Below, piece after piece: positions 44,907-53,258 of a stretch of 64,000 nt of DNA; positions within the stretch are counted from its first letter, which is position 1; each line of letters starts with the position of its first letter. Below the pieces are notes generated by a model. It was given only the letters and a program-made list of their open reading frames with translations, was not told the origin of the DNA and made no database searches. The stretch is taken from contig CALUXF010000002.1 in assembly GCA_944324655.1 (NCBI GenBank), forward strand, positions 60,465-124,464, written 5' to 3'. Source of the stretch: Candidatus Avelusimicrobium aviculae. Its GTDB lineage: Bacteria > Elusimicrobiota > Elusimicrobia > Elusimicrobiales > Elusimicrobiaceae. The position numbers and the translations under genes are program-made.

Positions 44907-46829
44907 CTAATACAGTTGGCTGTGGATAATGCGCCCCTCTTTATCGCGGCGCACCAGGCTGTAAACTCCGTTTAATTCTTCCAACCGGTAATCCGCATAG
45001 CTGGCCTGTAATTGGGCCCCCAAAGAAGGGTTGGGCTTTATGGCGTAGGAATTGATAATATTATCCCCGTATTGAATTTGGGACACGCTGTCTTTATCCG
45101 GCGTGAATTTTACGCTCAAATAATTGTGCAGCACGGCGCGCGCCACCTCGGCCGCTTTCTTTTTATCGGCCGTATTGGCTGTTTTTAAATTGATGCCCAT
45201 TTCCTGCGCGCGGGCAAACACGTCTTCAATAAGCATGCCCTTTTCTTCCGGCATTAAAAGCGGGTTTACGGCCACGCTTTCCCAGTCATAGGGCGTTTGC
45301 GGTTTGCGCCGCAAAGCTTCTATGGCCGGGTCTGTTGCCGGGGTTACGTCGTGCGTACGTAAAAAGGTTTGTTTTCTCAGCGTACCTTGCACGTCCAGCA
45401 CATTAAAAGGCTGCTGTTTGGCGTTTTCAAAAGCTTGGCGCAAGCCATATCCGGGCAGCTGTGGGCTGTCCTGTACGGTGGACGGATACAGTACATACGC
45501 CGTATCTCCACCGGTAAGCGCATTAATTTGCCGCACAATGTCGCCCCCTACGGTATTTTTGCCCACGTCGCTAGGGCGTGGGTTCATGCTTCCCAGCACT
45601 TGGCGCATAGTGGCCAGCATGTTGCGCGCTTTTTTGGTATCTTCTTTGTTAAAAGCCCCCTGGTCAATAGAAGCGCGCAAATGGTTAATCCCGGCTACCA
45701 AGGAAGACGGGTCCGCCACGTCTTCGTTGGTTATGGTCAATTTTTCCTCGTCAATACCAAAAGCCGCATAGCCGGCTTGGGCCTTGGCAAAATTGTTTAT
45801 TTTCTGTTGGCCCATGCGGCCGGAAGGGTCGTCCAGCAAATCCTCCACAAAGTTTAAGTAAGAAGAAAACTCCTTGGCGGTTAAATCAATGCCGGCCGCG
45901 TTTAATTCTTCCAGCGCGGAAAACATATTTTTGCTTTTCGCCTGGAAATCCTGTTGCAAAGCCAGCGGGTTTCTTTCATAATCTCGCACGGCGGCGTTGT
46001 ATAAATCTTTTAAAGCGGCCTGGTGGTTTTGGCTTTTTAATTTGTCGGTTTCTTTTTTAGCAGCTTCTTCCTGCGCTTCCTGCCAGCGCAAGGCGCGGTT
46101 TTTCCAGCTCAGTTTTTCTTCCACCGTCAAATTGGTGTATTTGTTTTTGTCGTCCATGGGGGACACTATTTTCCCGTTTTTATCCTTATAGGCAATTTGG
46201 GCCGGGTCCTTATCAAACAGCCAATGCAGGCGGGAAACGGTCTTGTCTTTATCGTACTGGCCGGCAAGTTCCTGTTTTTGAAGCGGGGTAAATCCGCTGA
46301 GTTCCAGGTAGCTTTCAAAATCACGGTCCAATTCGTGCTGCACCTCGGGGGCGGCGTAAGCGTAGTCATACGCTTTTTGCCGCACGGTATCCTGCGCGGT
46401 TTGAAAATTGATGCGCGAAAGCAGGTTAATCTTTTTGGCGTCCGTATCATTTTTTAAGGCGTCATAATAATTGGCGCCAAAATCCCGCTCCCAGCGTTTA
46501 AACAAGCGTTCGCCCAAATACTCTTTGCCGGTTGCTTTCATTTGCTCCAGCGCGGAGGATACTTCCGCGTCAAACTGGGCGGGGTCTTGGCTTTGGTCCA
46601 ACCGGTTTTGAAGGGCTTTATATTGGTTGTCCAGCTGCTCCTCAAAATTCTGCATTTTCAGCTGTTCGCTGCGGGCTTCCTGGCGTTGCAGCTCCTGGCT
46701 GATGTAGCTGACGGTACCCGCTAAATTTTGCAGGTTTTGGCCCACTTGGCCGGGCTGATAACGCAAATTTTGTTTGGCCCCGCGTGGGGCCGCACTGCTC
46801 ATAATAGGGTTAATTTTCGGTTTATCCAT
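44907..46829 (-). CDS. Internal virion protein, gp15-like
   Basis: The 640-residue protein is mostly helical, with coiled coils near 45-115 (ISQELQRQEARSEQLKMQNFEEQLDNQYKALQ in outline) and more helices to the C-terminus. It has no membrane segment. Gene order (nozzle, gp13-like, gp14-like, this, giant protein) matches T7 gp12-gp16. It therefore probably forms part of the core stack that makes a channel through the periplasm during DNA entry. It starts 11 bases downstream of the gp14-like gene. Sequence similarity to T7 gp15 is not evident by eye. Confidence 0.65.
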   Translation of the reverse strand: MDKPKINPIMSSAAPRGAKQNLRYQPGQVGQNLQNLAGTVSYISQELQRQEARSEQLKMQNFEEQLDNQYKALQNRLDQSQDPAQFDAEVSSALEQMKATGKEYLGERLFKRWERDFGANYYDALKNDTDAKKINLLSRINFQTAQDTVRQKAYDYAYAAPEVQHELDRDFESYLELSGFTPLQKQELAGQYDKDKTVSRLHWLFDKDPAQIAYKDKNGKIVSPMDDKNKYTNLTVEEKLSWKNRALRWQEAQEEAAKKETDKLKSQNHQAALKDLYNAAVRDYERNPLALQQDFQAKSKNMFSALEELNAAGIDLTAKEFSSYLNFVEDLLDDPSGRMGQQKINNFAKAQAGYAAFGIDEEKLTITNEDVADPSSLVAGINHLRASIDQGAFNKEDTKKARNMLATMRQVLGSMNPRPSDVGKNTVGGDIVRQINALTGGDTAYVLYPSTVQDSPQLPGYGLRQAFENAKQQPFNVLDVQGTLRKQTFLRTHDVTPATDPAIEALRRKPQTPYDWESVAVNPLLMPEEKGMLIEDVFARAQEMGINLKTANTADKKKAAEVARAVLHNYLSVKFTPDKDSVSQIQYGDNIINSYAIKPNPSLGAQLQASYADYRLEELNGVYSLVRRDKEGRIIHSQLY

Positions 46830-46840
46830 AACTTGCCGCC

Positions 46841-47410
46841 TTAAAGAGAAAGTTTTGCTTTCAAACTTTTATTGCCCGCACCATAAGAGGTGGAGGAAAA
46901 AGCATTACTGTAAGCCTGATTAAAAGCATTGTTACTCGCTGAGGGGCGTTTGCCTCCCCCCCAGCCGTAATACTGCGCGGCCGAACCCAGCGTTTGCGCG
47001 GCGCCGCCGGCCAGGCTCATGTGTAAATTAAGTCCGCGGCTGTTAGCGGTTTGCTGGGCCAAATACCGGTTGTAATTGGCCGAATTTTTATATTGCGCCC
47101 ATTGGGTTTGGTTTTGGTAGGTAAGGTCTGCCACGTTTTGCAGGGCGTTTTTACGGCTTTGTGTGGCCAGGCGGTCATAAGTAGGGCCATAAAGTCCGTT
47201 TTCCGCCATAGACGCGGTTAAGGAAGCCATACCGGCGCGCACGTTTTTTAATGCGCTGTCCTGCGTTATGGCGCCTTCCTGCGCGGTTAAACGGGCGTTG
47301 GCCTCGTCTTGCGCGGCATATTGCTTATAGAGGCGTTCCTGTTCCAAATTTTGTACATATCCACCCAAAGCACCGGCGGTGTTTCCTACCGCTTGCACAA
47401 TCCAGCTCAT
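46841..47410 (-). CDS. Internal virion protein, gp14-like
   Basis: The 189-residue protein starts at ATG 47410, which overlaps the upstream stop as ATGA; a GTG two codons earlier is less likely. It has a weakly hydrophobic N-terminal helix (WIVQAVGNTAGALGGYVQ) and an Ala/Gln-rich helical centre. The small-residue-rich tail holds GGAAQTLGSAAQYYGW. This composition and place suit T7 gp14, which inserts in the outer membrane as the ejection pore. The call rests mainly on order and composition. Confidence 0.65.
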   Translation of the reverse strand: MSWIVQAVGNTAGALGGYVQNLEQERLYKQYAAQDEANARLTAQEGAITQDSALKNVRAGMASLTASMAENGLYGPTYDRLATQSRKNALQNVADLTYQNQTQWAQYKNSANYNRYLAQQTANSRGLNLHMSLAGGAAQTLGSAAQYYGWGGGKRPSASNNAFNQAYSNAFSSTSYGAGNKSLKAKLSL

Positions 47411-47811
47411 AAGCACCTCGCGTATATATCGTAATCTTGGCCGTTTAAAAATTTTTTAAGCGTGCCTTCCCGCTCAAAGCCAAGCAGTTTGGCCAAGCGG
47501 TGAGCGGGTTTAAAATCCGTTTTTACGGTCATTTCCACCCGCTCCGTTTTATAAATTTCATAACAGCGCCGCATGATGCGCACTATGGGCAACATATCAC
47601 GGCCGCAATTTTGCGAAAGCAAACTAACGGCCATACGGCGTTTGGGGCTCAGGCATACAAAACCGATAACGGCCATTACTTCTTCCCCGTCAAAGAGGGA
47701 AAAAAGCACACTGTTCTGCAAACCGCCCAGCAAATCTTCCTGGCGTTGCTCGGCTTGCACTTGGAGTTTTTGCAAATGGCAAGGCGAAAAGCTTTCAATT
47801 CGGTTAATCAC
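47407..47811 (-). CDS. Phage gp13-like protein (DUF2833, GNAT fold)
   Basis: Translation starts at GTG 47811, with GGAGG upstream. The 134-residue protein has a GNAT-like pattern: LFDGEEVMAVIGFVCLSPKRRMAVSLLS as the central strands, RDMLPIVRIMRRCYEI as the helix, and KTDFKPAHRLAKLLGFEREGTLKKF at the end. T7 gp13 and its DUF2833 relatives have the same outline and are needed for internal virion assembly. It sits between the nozzle gene (8-base overlap) and the gp14-like gene (ATGA overlap). Confidence 0.75.
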   Translation of the reverse strand: MINRIESFSPCHLQKLQVQAEQRQEDLLGGLQNSVLFSLFDGEEVMAVIGFVCLSPKRRMAVSLLSQNCGRDMLPIVRIMRRCYEIYKTERVEMTVKTDFKPAHRLAKLLGFEREGTLKKFLNGQDYDIYARCL

Positions 47812-50428
47812 TGGCTACCTCCACGTCAATAAATAAGGCTAGCAACTGCCAGGGCAAAGGCTCCTGCATTTTTAACACCACGCGCGGGGCGGTGGTATTG
47901 GGTGTTTGCTTGGTGGTAACAAATACAGCGGTATTGTTGCCCGGCCAGGCTATTTTTATATCGCCCGATTTTAACAGCGTGCGTTCTGTTTTGTCCTGGC
48001 TATTTCTTAAACGCGCGGTGTAAATAGGCTCATCTTCGGCCTGGTATAAAAACTGCGCACTGTTAAGCACCCGGGCTATAATTTGGTTTATGCGGGAGCT
48101 TTTGCCCCCCCCGCTTCCATTGGCGTCTAAATTTAAAGGCATTGGTTCAAACACGGTGAGGTATGGCAGCCCTACGGTAATTACGCTGGCGGGGTTATCC
48201 AGCGTAATTTGGCCATTTAACACCTGTTTATTTTTAAAAGGTACCCCGTCCGCCAGGCCCTCTACCTGGGCCCCTTCCAAATGCTCTAAACCTTCTATCA
48301 GCACGGTAGGGCTTTTTACTTTAAACTGTTTGGCACAGTCCAGGCACCAGGCATAAGTTAATTTGTAAAGGCTGGTTTCTTCGTCGTCATACTCAGCGGG
48401 CACGTCCAACGGCAAAGGCGGGCGCAAATATTCCACATTATAAACGTCTTGCCCGTTTATATGGCGTTTTACTACAAACCAAACATCGTCAATTTGGCCG
48501 TCCGGTGCGGGAATAACCGCCAGGCTTTCAAAAGTGCCTTGGGTAGTATGGCGGTGGAACGCCCGCACGCTTTGATTTTTGTTATACGTAAGCCCCAGCA
48601 AACTGCCGTCGTTTAAGATAGCCCATATCAAACGGTCCGGTTCATATTGCAATGCCCAGTCTTTTATTCCGCTGGATAAATAATTTTGGGCCAGCAAACT
48701 AATTTCTTCCGGCTCGTAACGGTCCGCATCGGAGCGGTACGCCAAATCATAAACTGCTTTTCCTTTGGCCCCCAAAAAAAGCAAACTGGAGCCTAATAAC
48801 ACCGGGCGTTGGGCCGGGCTGCCAATATAACAAATAACGTCGTAAGCTACGTTAGCCGGGCCAAACGGTTCGCTGGTGGTTTGCGGGCGCACTTCCAGCA
48901 CGCTTCCTTGCGTGCCGATGTACAAATAATCCTGCACGGCCGCCCAGCTTAACACGTTTAATTCCGTCAAAAAATAAAGGCTAAAAGCGTTGTCGTCCAA
49001 TACTTCGCCAAATGTCAAATCCTCAAAGTTTTCATAATCGCCGGTTTTACCAAAAAATGCGGCCGGGCCTTCTTTGGTGTTAATCAATAATACCAAGCGG
49101 TCTTTGAAATATATCACGCCAAACGGGTAAACGGCTTCTTCGCCAATTACCCCCAGTTCCCATTTATAAGTGCCTTGCAGTATTTCTTTTGGCAAATTTT
49201 CCTGCACGTATACTTTTACGTGGCTTTCGTCTATAAACTCGGTTATTTGCCCCCAGCCATAACCGGCGTGAAGATACTTCCATTTAATTTTCCCGTCGCT
49301 TTCGCTTCCCTCACTGTGGGTAGGTTTTATGCTTCCGCAAGTTCCGTCCGCCAAGGCTTCGTAAAACTTGCCGTCGCTTTTTAAAACATCGCCGGTTTTT
49401 ACGTCCGTTCTCCCCTGGTACCAATACTCCACGTCTTCGTTTTGCATGGTAAGGCGGATTAATCTTTTTTCGTCCGTCTTGGAAAATGCCTTAAATTCCC
49501 CGCTTTCACTAAACGTAAATTCGGTTTCATGCCAGCCGTCGTCCTGGTTTTCGGTACGGTGCCGCCAGCAGCGCAAAACAATTTTTTTACCGCTGTATTT
49601 ATGCTCCCGGCTGACGTCTTGCAAAACAATGGAGCTGTAATCTTTTCCGTCCACTTCCGCCTTAATTCCGCAACCCACCCCGTTTACGCAATTTACAATG
49701 TATTCGTTGTAATTGTTTTGGTTATGAACGCTTGTCATTTCGTATGAAGCCAACACAACATTTTCAAACAACAGCTGTACTTTTACGCCGTCAATACTTC
49801 CGGTATAGGGGGCAGCTTCAGTTTGCAGTGCCGGGCCATACGAAGGGTGATTTATTTTAATCACCGCCCCGGCCTGGCTGGTTACTGTTACGCTTCCGGC
49901 CGTGGCGTCAACTTTCATTATTTTATTGCACTGGGTGTTTAGGCGCCCCCAGGGGCCGCCGCTAATATTTACTTGTTCAAAACGCCAGTCAAAATCTCCA
50001 TACCGGCAAAGTTTTTGCAGGGGTACGTCCTGGTGGGCAATATAAATAATATCGCCTACTTGCAACTTAGAAACACTTAAAAGCTGAGCATAACTGTACG
50101 GCGTCAAAATTTCATAAGGCGCGCCGTCCGCACTGCATAATAGATTATGGTCTTTATAAACGCGCATGGCGTATTCGGTAAATTCCAGGATATAGGCCAC
50201 GTTCTCGTTTAATTTAAACGGGATTAATACCGCTGGCAGATTATTTCGCGTCTGCGCCGCATAGGCCGTACCGCCGCGCCGTTTCACGCCGCCAAAGGCC
50301 GTAAGCACGGCATTTTCCACCTTGCGGCAAGAGTACGGGTAAAACTGCAAATCCGCCCGGCTTTCCATTTCCGGCGAAACAAGCCCGTTGTTAAATTGGT
50401 TCAAAGCCACGCGCGTTTTAAAAGCCAT
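47804..50428 (-). CDS. Tail tubular protein B / nozzle (gp12-like)
   Basis: I start at ATG 50428 (MAFKTRVALNQFNNGLVSPEME), with GGAGGG in front; a longer frame from 50482 lies inside the gp11-like gene. The 874-residue protein begins with the usual nozzle opening (NGLVSPEMESRADLQFY ... ENAVLTAFGGVKRRGGTAY). A very long beta-rich body follows, ending near FEPMPLNLDANGSGGGKSSRI. Nozzle proteins form the end of the short tail and close the DNA channel. The size suits T7 gp12 relatives. Confidence 0.85.
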   Translation of the reverse strand: MAFKTRVALNQFNNGLVSPEMESRADLQFYPYSCRKVENAVLTAFGGVKRRGGTAYAAQTRNNLPAVLIPFKLNENVAYILEFTEYAMRVYKDHNLLCSADGAPYEILTPYSYAQLLSVSKLQVGDIIYIAHQDVPLQKLCRYGDFDWRFEQVNISGGPWGRLNTQCNKIMKVDATAGSVTVTSQAGAVIKINHPSYGPALQTEAAPYTGSIDGVKVQLLFENVVLASYEMTSVHNQNNYNEYIVNCVNGVGCGIKAEVDGKDYSSIVLQDVSREHKYSGKKIVLRCWRHRTENQDDGWHETEFTFSESGEFKAFSKTDEKRLIRLTMQNEDVEYWYQGRTDVKTGDVLKSDGKFYEALADGTCGSIKPTHSEGSESDGKIKWKYLHAGYGWGQITEFIDESHVKVYVQENLPKEILQGTYKWELGVIGEEAVYPFGVIYFKDRLVLLINTKEGPAAFFGKTGDYENFEDLTFGEVLDDNAFSLYFLTELNVLSWAAVQDYLYIGTQGSVLEVRPQTTSEPFGPANVAYDVICYIGSPAQRPVLLGSSLLFLGAKGKAVYDLAYRSDADRYEPEEISLLAQNYLSSGIKDWALQYEPDRLIWAILNDGSLLGLTYNKNQSVRAFHRHTTQGTFESLAVIPAPDGQIDDVWFVVKRHINGQDVYNVEYLRPPLPLDVPAEYDDEETSLYKLTYAWCLDCAKQFKVKSPTVLIEGLEHLEGAQVEGLADGVPFKNKQVLNGQITLDNPASVITVGLPYLTVFEPMPLNLDANGSGGGKSSRINQIIARVLNSAQFLYQAEDEPIYTARLRNSQDKTERTLLKSGDIKIAWPGNNTAVFVTTKQTPNTTAPRVVLKMQEPLPWQLLALFIDVEVASD

Positions 50429-50996
50429 GGGCGCCCTCCCAAGGGGTTGGCTGCAAAGCCAGTACCGGCATTTGGATAGCATTCGCGCGCTTGGCGTTTC
50501 TAATGCCCAGCTGATATTCTTGCAATAGGGTGTTTTTGCGTTGCGGGTCCTGTTTTAAAATTTCGCACAGCTCATAGGCCAGCCGTGTGGTAAATACTTC
50601 CACAAAATAGGGCGGAAGGCTTAATTTAGAAATATCACGCGTAATGTAGGTTAATTTAAGCGGGGGCTCCAAATTGGTAAGAATTTTGTTGCCCTCCAGC
50701 GCGTAAGCGTCCCGTGCTTGGGGCGGTAAATCTTCTAAACCTACCAGGCGCAAAAAGTCGGCCGGAAGGCTATAAGCGTTGTTATAGCCAAAGGCAGGTT
50801 TGTCTTGGTCTTTGGGAAGGGCCACGCGTTTTACGGCAAACACCCAGTGATAAATAGACATTTCATAATCCAGCACGCTGCCGTACGCCAACTTTACCGC
50901 GCGGGCGGTAGGGGTGTCTTCGTCCAAATTGGTAATAGGGGTTTGGCCCAGTTTTAACAGTGCCTTATTGGCCATTTCTAATTGGGTAACGCTCAT
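50418..50996 (-). CDS. Tail tubular protein A / head-tail adaptor (gp11-like)
   Basis: The 192-residue protein has the gp11 pattern: MSVTQLEMANKALLKLGQTP at the start, YGSVLDYEMSIYHWVFAVKRVALP, and the C-terminal FVEVFTTRLAYELCEIL. It forms a ring between portal and nozzle. GAGG lies 6 bases before the ATG. The nozzle gene starts 11 bases inside its end. Confidence 0.88.
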   Translation of the reverse strand: MSVTQLEMANKALLKLGQTPITNLDEDTPTARAVKLAYGSVLDYEMSIYHWVFAVKRVALPKDQDKPAFGYNNAYSLPADFLRLVGLEDLPPQARDAYALEGNKILTNLEPPLKLTYITRDISKLSLPPYFVEVFTTRLAYELCEILKQDPQRKNTLLQEYQLGIRNAKRANAIQMPVLALQPTPWEGAHGF

Positions 50997-51017
50997 GTGC
51001 AGCCTCGGTTCTATTTT

Positions 51018-51043
51018 AGGGGAGGGGCGTTTTCCCCTCCCCT
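51018..51043 (-). terminator. Hairpin after the major capsid gene
   Basis: A 10-bp stem AGGGGAGGGG / CCCCTCCCCT with a 6-base loop lies 31 bases past the capsid stop. No T tract follows on the minus strand, so it may serve as a partial stop or as a 3' end that protects the abundant capsid message. Confidence 0.6.
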
Positions 51044-51073
51044 TTGCCGCCCAAACATCGGGCGGGAGGAAGT

Positions 51074-51958
51074 TTAAGCCGCCGTAACTTCAATAGCGGC
51101 GCATTTGGCTTCTTCCAAACGCGTAGCGCCCAAAGAATATTCGGCGTAGATTTGCTTTGCGTGGGACAAATCACCCCGTTCGCTGAATTTAATGGTAATA
51201 TTCAACCATTTGCCAAGGGCTAAACCGCTTTTGCAGTACACGGGGCAGATATATTTGCCGGCGCTATCTGCAAAATTATAGCGCACAAAATTAATCCCGG
51301 AGTACGGGGTTAATTTTTTACCAGCCAAAGGCTTGTTGTCGCTATAATCCCCGGAAATATATACCCCCGCCTCTTTTAATTGGGCCTCCACGACCGGAGG
51401 AACCAACATAAAAATTTCCTCCTGTTCCACGTCTACGTCTTTGGCCTGCAAACGCTGTTGGGCAAGGTTAATCTTTTTAATAATATCCCCGCCGCCTTCG
51501 TCTGCCGTAACCGTCATGGCCGTATCATAATTGGTCGTGGTTTCGGCTTTTTGGCCCGTTTTGGCCGCGGCCAAGTAGGCCTTGTAGATAATGTCGTCAA
51601 TGTCGCGGTGGTAACAGCCCAGAATAGACTGCACTAATTGGTCTTCCGGGTCTACATCCATACGGATTTTATCCCAGGTGTCAATTAATACGGCCCCGCT
51701 TTTTAAAGTGGGCTCAAACCAGCGGACAAAGCGGTCAACATCTACCACATTGGTTGCTTCGTACCGCCCGGTCCGTGCTTTGGTAGAGAACTTTCCCAAG
51801 AAGTTAGCCGCCACGGCCGTTTCACCCTTAATATCGGGCTGTACCATAACGGTAGCTTCTAACTTACTTTGCGTCTGCTGAGCACAGAGGCGAACCGCCG
51901 TAGCGTATTTTAACGCTAAGTGGTGCATTTCAATTTGGTTGAAGGTAGAACCGTCCAT
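51074..51958 (-). CDS. Major capsid protein
   Basis: The 294-residue protein fits a HK97-fold capsid of the podovirus type. It has LNQIEMHHLALKYA-like opening helix, the E-loop region KFSTKARTGRYEATNVVDVDRFVRW, and the spine helix (DPEDQLVQSILGCYHRDIDDIIYKAYL). The P/A-domain strands include IFMLVPPVVEAQLKEAGVYI. Position two genes after scaffold supports it. AAGGAGAAATAAAA precedes the ATG, a strong ribosome site. A stable hairpin lies after the gene. Confidence 0.85.
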   Translation of the reverse strand: MDGSTFNQIEMHHLALKYATAVRLCAQQTQSKLEATVMVQPDIKGETAVAANFLGKFSTKARTGRYEATNVVDVDRFVRWFEPTLKSGAVLIDTWDKIRMDVDPEDQLVQSILGCYHRDIDDIIYKAYLAAAKTGQKAETTTNYDTAMTVTADEGGGDIIKKINLAQQRLQAKDVDVEQEEIFMLVPPVVEAQLKEAGVYISGDYSDNKPLAGKKLTPYSGINFVRYNFADSAGKYICPVYCKSGLALGKWLNITIKFSERGDLSHAKQIYAEYSLGATRLEEAKCAAIEVTAA

Positions 51959-51960
51959 TT

Positions 51961-52164
51961 TTATTTCTCCTTTTTAAACAATTTTAAACCCCTATCCTCA
52001 TCAGGGCTTTTTTTGGGGGTAATCCCCAAATCTTTTTTTAATTTTTCCACCACCGGCGCCAATACTTCGTAGATAAACTCTTTGGTAAAAGCACTGGGCG
52101 GGCGGGTATTTAGCCTATGTAAAGCTATGCGTACATCCCCGCGTGTAATATGTTCTTTAGCCAT
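51961..52164 (-). CDS. Small phage protein between scaffold and capsid
   Basis: The 67-residue basic protein (MAKEHITRGDVRIALHRLNTRPPSAF ... KKSPDEDRGLKLFKKEK) has a helical centre and no known motif. It lies 2 bases before the scaffold stop region and 2 bases before the capsid gene, with GGGGTG upstream. A head-assembly role is possible from position only. Confidence 0.6.
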   Translation of the reverse strand: MAKEHITRGDVRIALHRLNTRPPSAFTKEFIYEVLAPVVEKLKKDLGITPKKSPDEDRGLKLFKKEK

Positions 52165-52165
52165 A

Positions 52166-52978
52166 TCACACCCCTACGGCGGCCTTGGTTAAATCGTCCA
52201 GCAGTTTTACTGCGGCCGGGTCTTTGGCCATAAATTTTTTGCCAAATTCTTTGTCTTTAACCAGCGCGTCCAATTTAGCCTGGGCTTCCTGCGGGGTATA
52301 AACGGCCTGGCTTGCAGGGCCGGAAGCGCCTTTTACTTCCGCGTCCATGGTGGTAGAGCCAATGGCAAACATCAGTTTCATTAATTTACCAGAGCCCAAA
52401 GCGCGCTCCATAGCGTCCAGCTCGCCGGAATTTAAACCGTATTTCCGCGCGGCCTGGCGGGCCACTTCTTCGTTTTTTTGGTACTCGGCGCCCCACTCTT
52501 TTTGCAAATCGTTCATTTGCTGGGCCTGCTCTTTGGCGTAGGCTTCTTGCTGGGCGGCGCGGGCCTGTTTTACGTATTCGTTCCAGCCTTCGGCCAGTTT
52601 GGACGCCTGGCCTTGGCTAAGCCCGGCGGAAAAAAGCACCGGCGCAATGTCTTTGGCAAACGCGTCATTGTCCCCTTCCAGTACGGGCAGTTTGTAGTGG
52701 CTGGCGTCTTGCGGGCGCCCCAATTTGTTGTAAAACGCGTCTAATTCCTCTTGGGTAGCGTTCTCAGCCGGAAGGGACACCATACTATCCAAATTCACAC
52801 CGGCAAATTTATCGGCTTCCCGCGCGGCTTTTAATAAGTCGGCGGTGGACTGGTAGCCCTTTTCCGTCAAATAATTGCGGTCTTCTTCCGCAAATCCGGC
52901 CAAAAATTCTTGGCTGGCTTGTCCGGCAGCTTGCTGGCTAAGCGGTGCTGCCGAAGGGGTTGTTTGTTGTTCACCCAT
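52166..52978 (-). CDS. Scaffolding protein
   Basis: I start at ATG 52978, with GGGAGGAAGAATATC in front; it overlaps the upstream gene by 8 bases. The 270-residue protein is acidic and helical. It has a low-complexity Gln/Ala start, the NYLTEKGYQSTADLLKAAREADKFAGV pattern that is common in phage scaffolds, and a long central coiled coil (YVKQARAAQQEAYAKEQAQQM). A C-terminal basic-hydrophobic end (AAVKLLDDLTKAAVGV) could bind capsid. It would guide procapsid assembly and then leave. Confidence 0.85.
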   Translation of the reverse strand: MGEQQTTPSAAPLSQQAAGQASQEFLAGFAEEDRNYLTEKGYQSTADLLKAAREADKFAGVNLDSMVSLPAENATQEELDAFYNKLGRPQDASHYKLPVLEGDNDAFAKDIAPVLFSAGLSQGQASKLAEGWNEYVKQARAAQQEAYAKEQAQQMNDLQKEWGAEYQKNEEVARQAARKYGLNSGELDAMERALGSGKLMKLMFAIGSTTMDAEVKGASGPASQAVYTPQEAQAKLDALVKDKEFGKKFMAKDPAAVKLLDDLTKAAVGV

Positions 52979-53249
52979 GATATTCTTCCTCCCTTGCAAT
53001 TTGGTTTAACTTCTCGTCGGGCATGTGTATTATGGCCAAAATATGGTTTAATACCTGCCGCCGGCCAATATTTATAAATACCTTGCGCTCGTCTATTGGG
53101 TTACCTGTACCCACAGACGGGTCGGCCGGGCAAATTCTTTTAAGTTCGGCCAACACAACTCTGGCCGCGTCGTCTTTGTCGTCAAACACTTTTCTAAAGG
53201 CAATACGCTTGCGTAATAAATGCTTAAACAGACTTCCTTTAAACGCCAT
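52971..53249 (-). CDS. Bbp19-like phage protein
   Basis: The 92-residue protein has the outline of the Bbp19 family from Bordetella phage BPP-1: AFRKVFDDKDDAARVVLAELKRICPADP, then an acidic turn and NIGRRQVLNHILAIIHM. It lies between portal and scaffold, as in BPP-1-like phages. Its role is unknown. AGAGGTGAGTT precedes the ATG. Confidence 0.75.
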   Translation of the reverse strand: MAFKGSLFKHLLRKRIAFRKVFDDKDDAARVVLAELKRICPADPSVGTGNPIDERKVFINIGRRQVLNHILAIIHMPDEKLNQIAREEEYHG

Positions 53250-53258
53250 AACTCACCT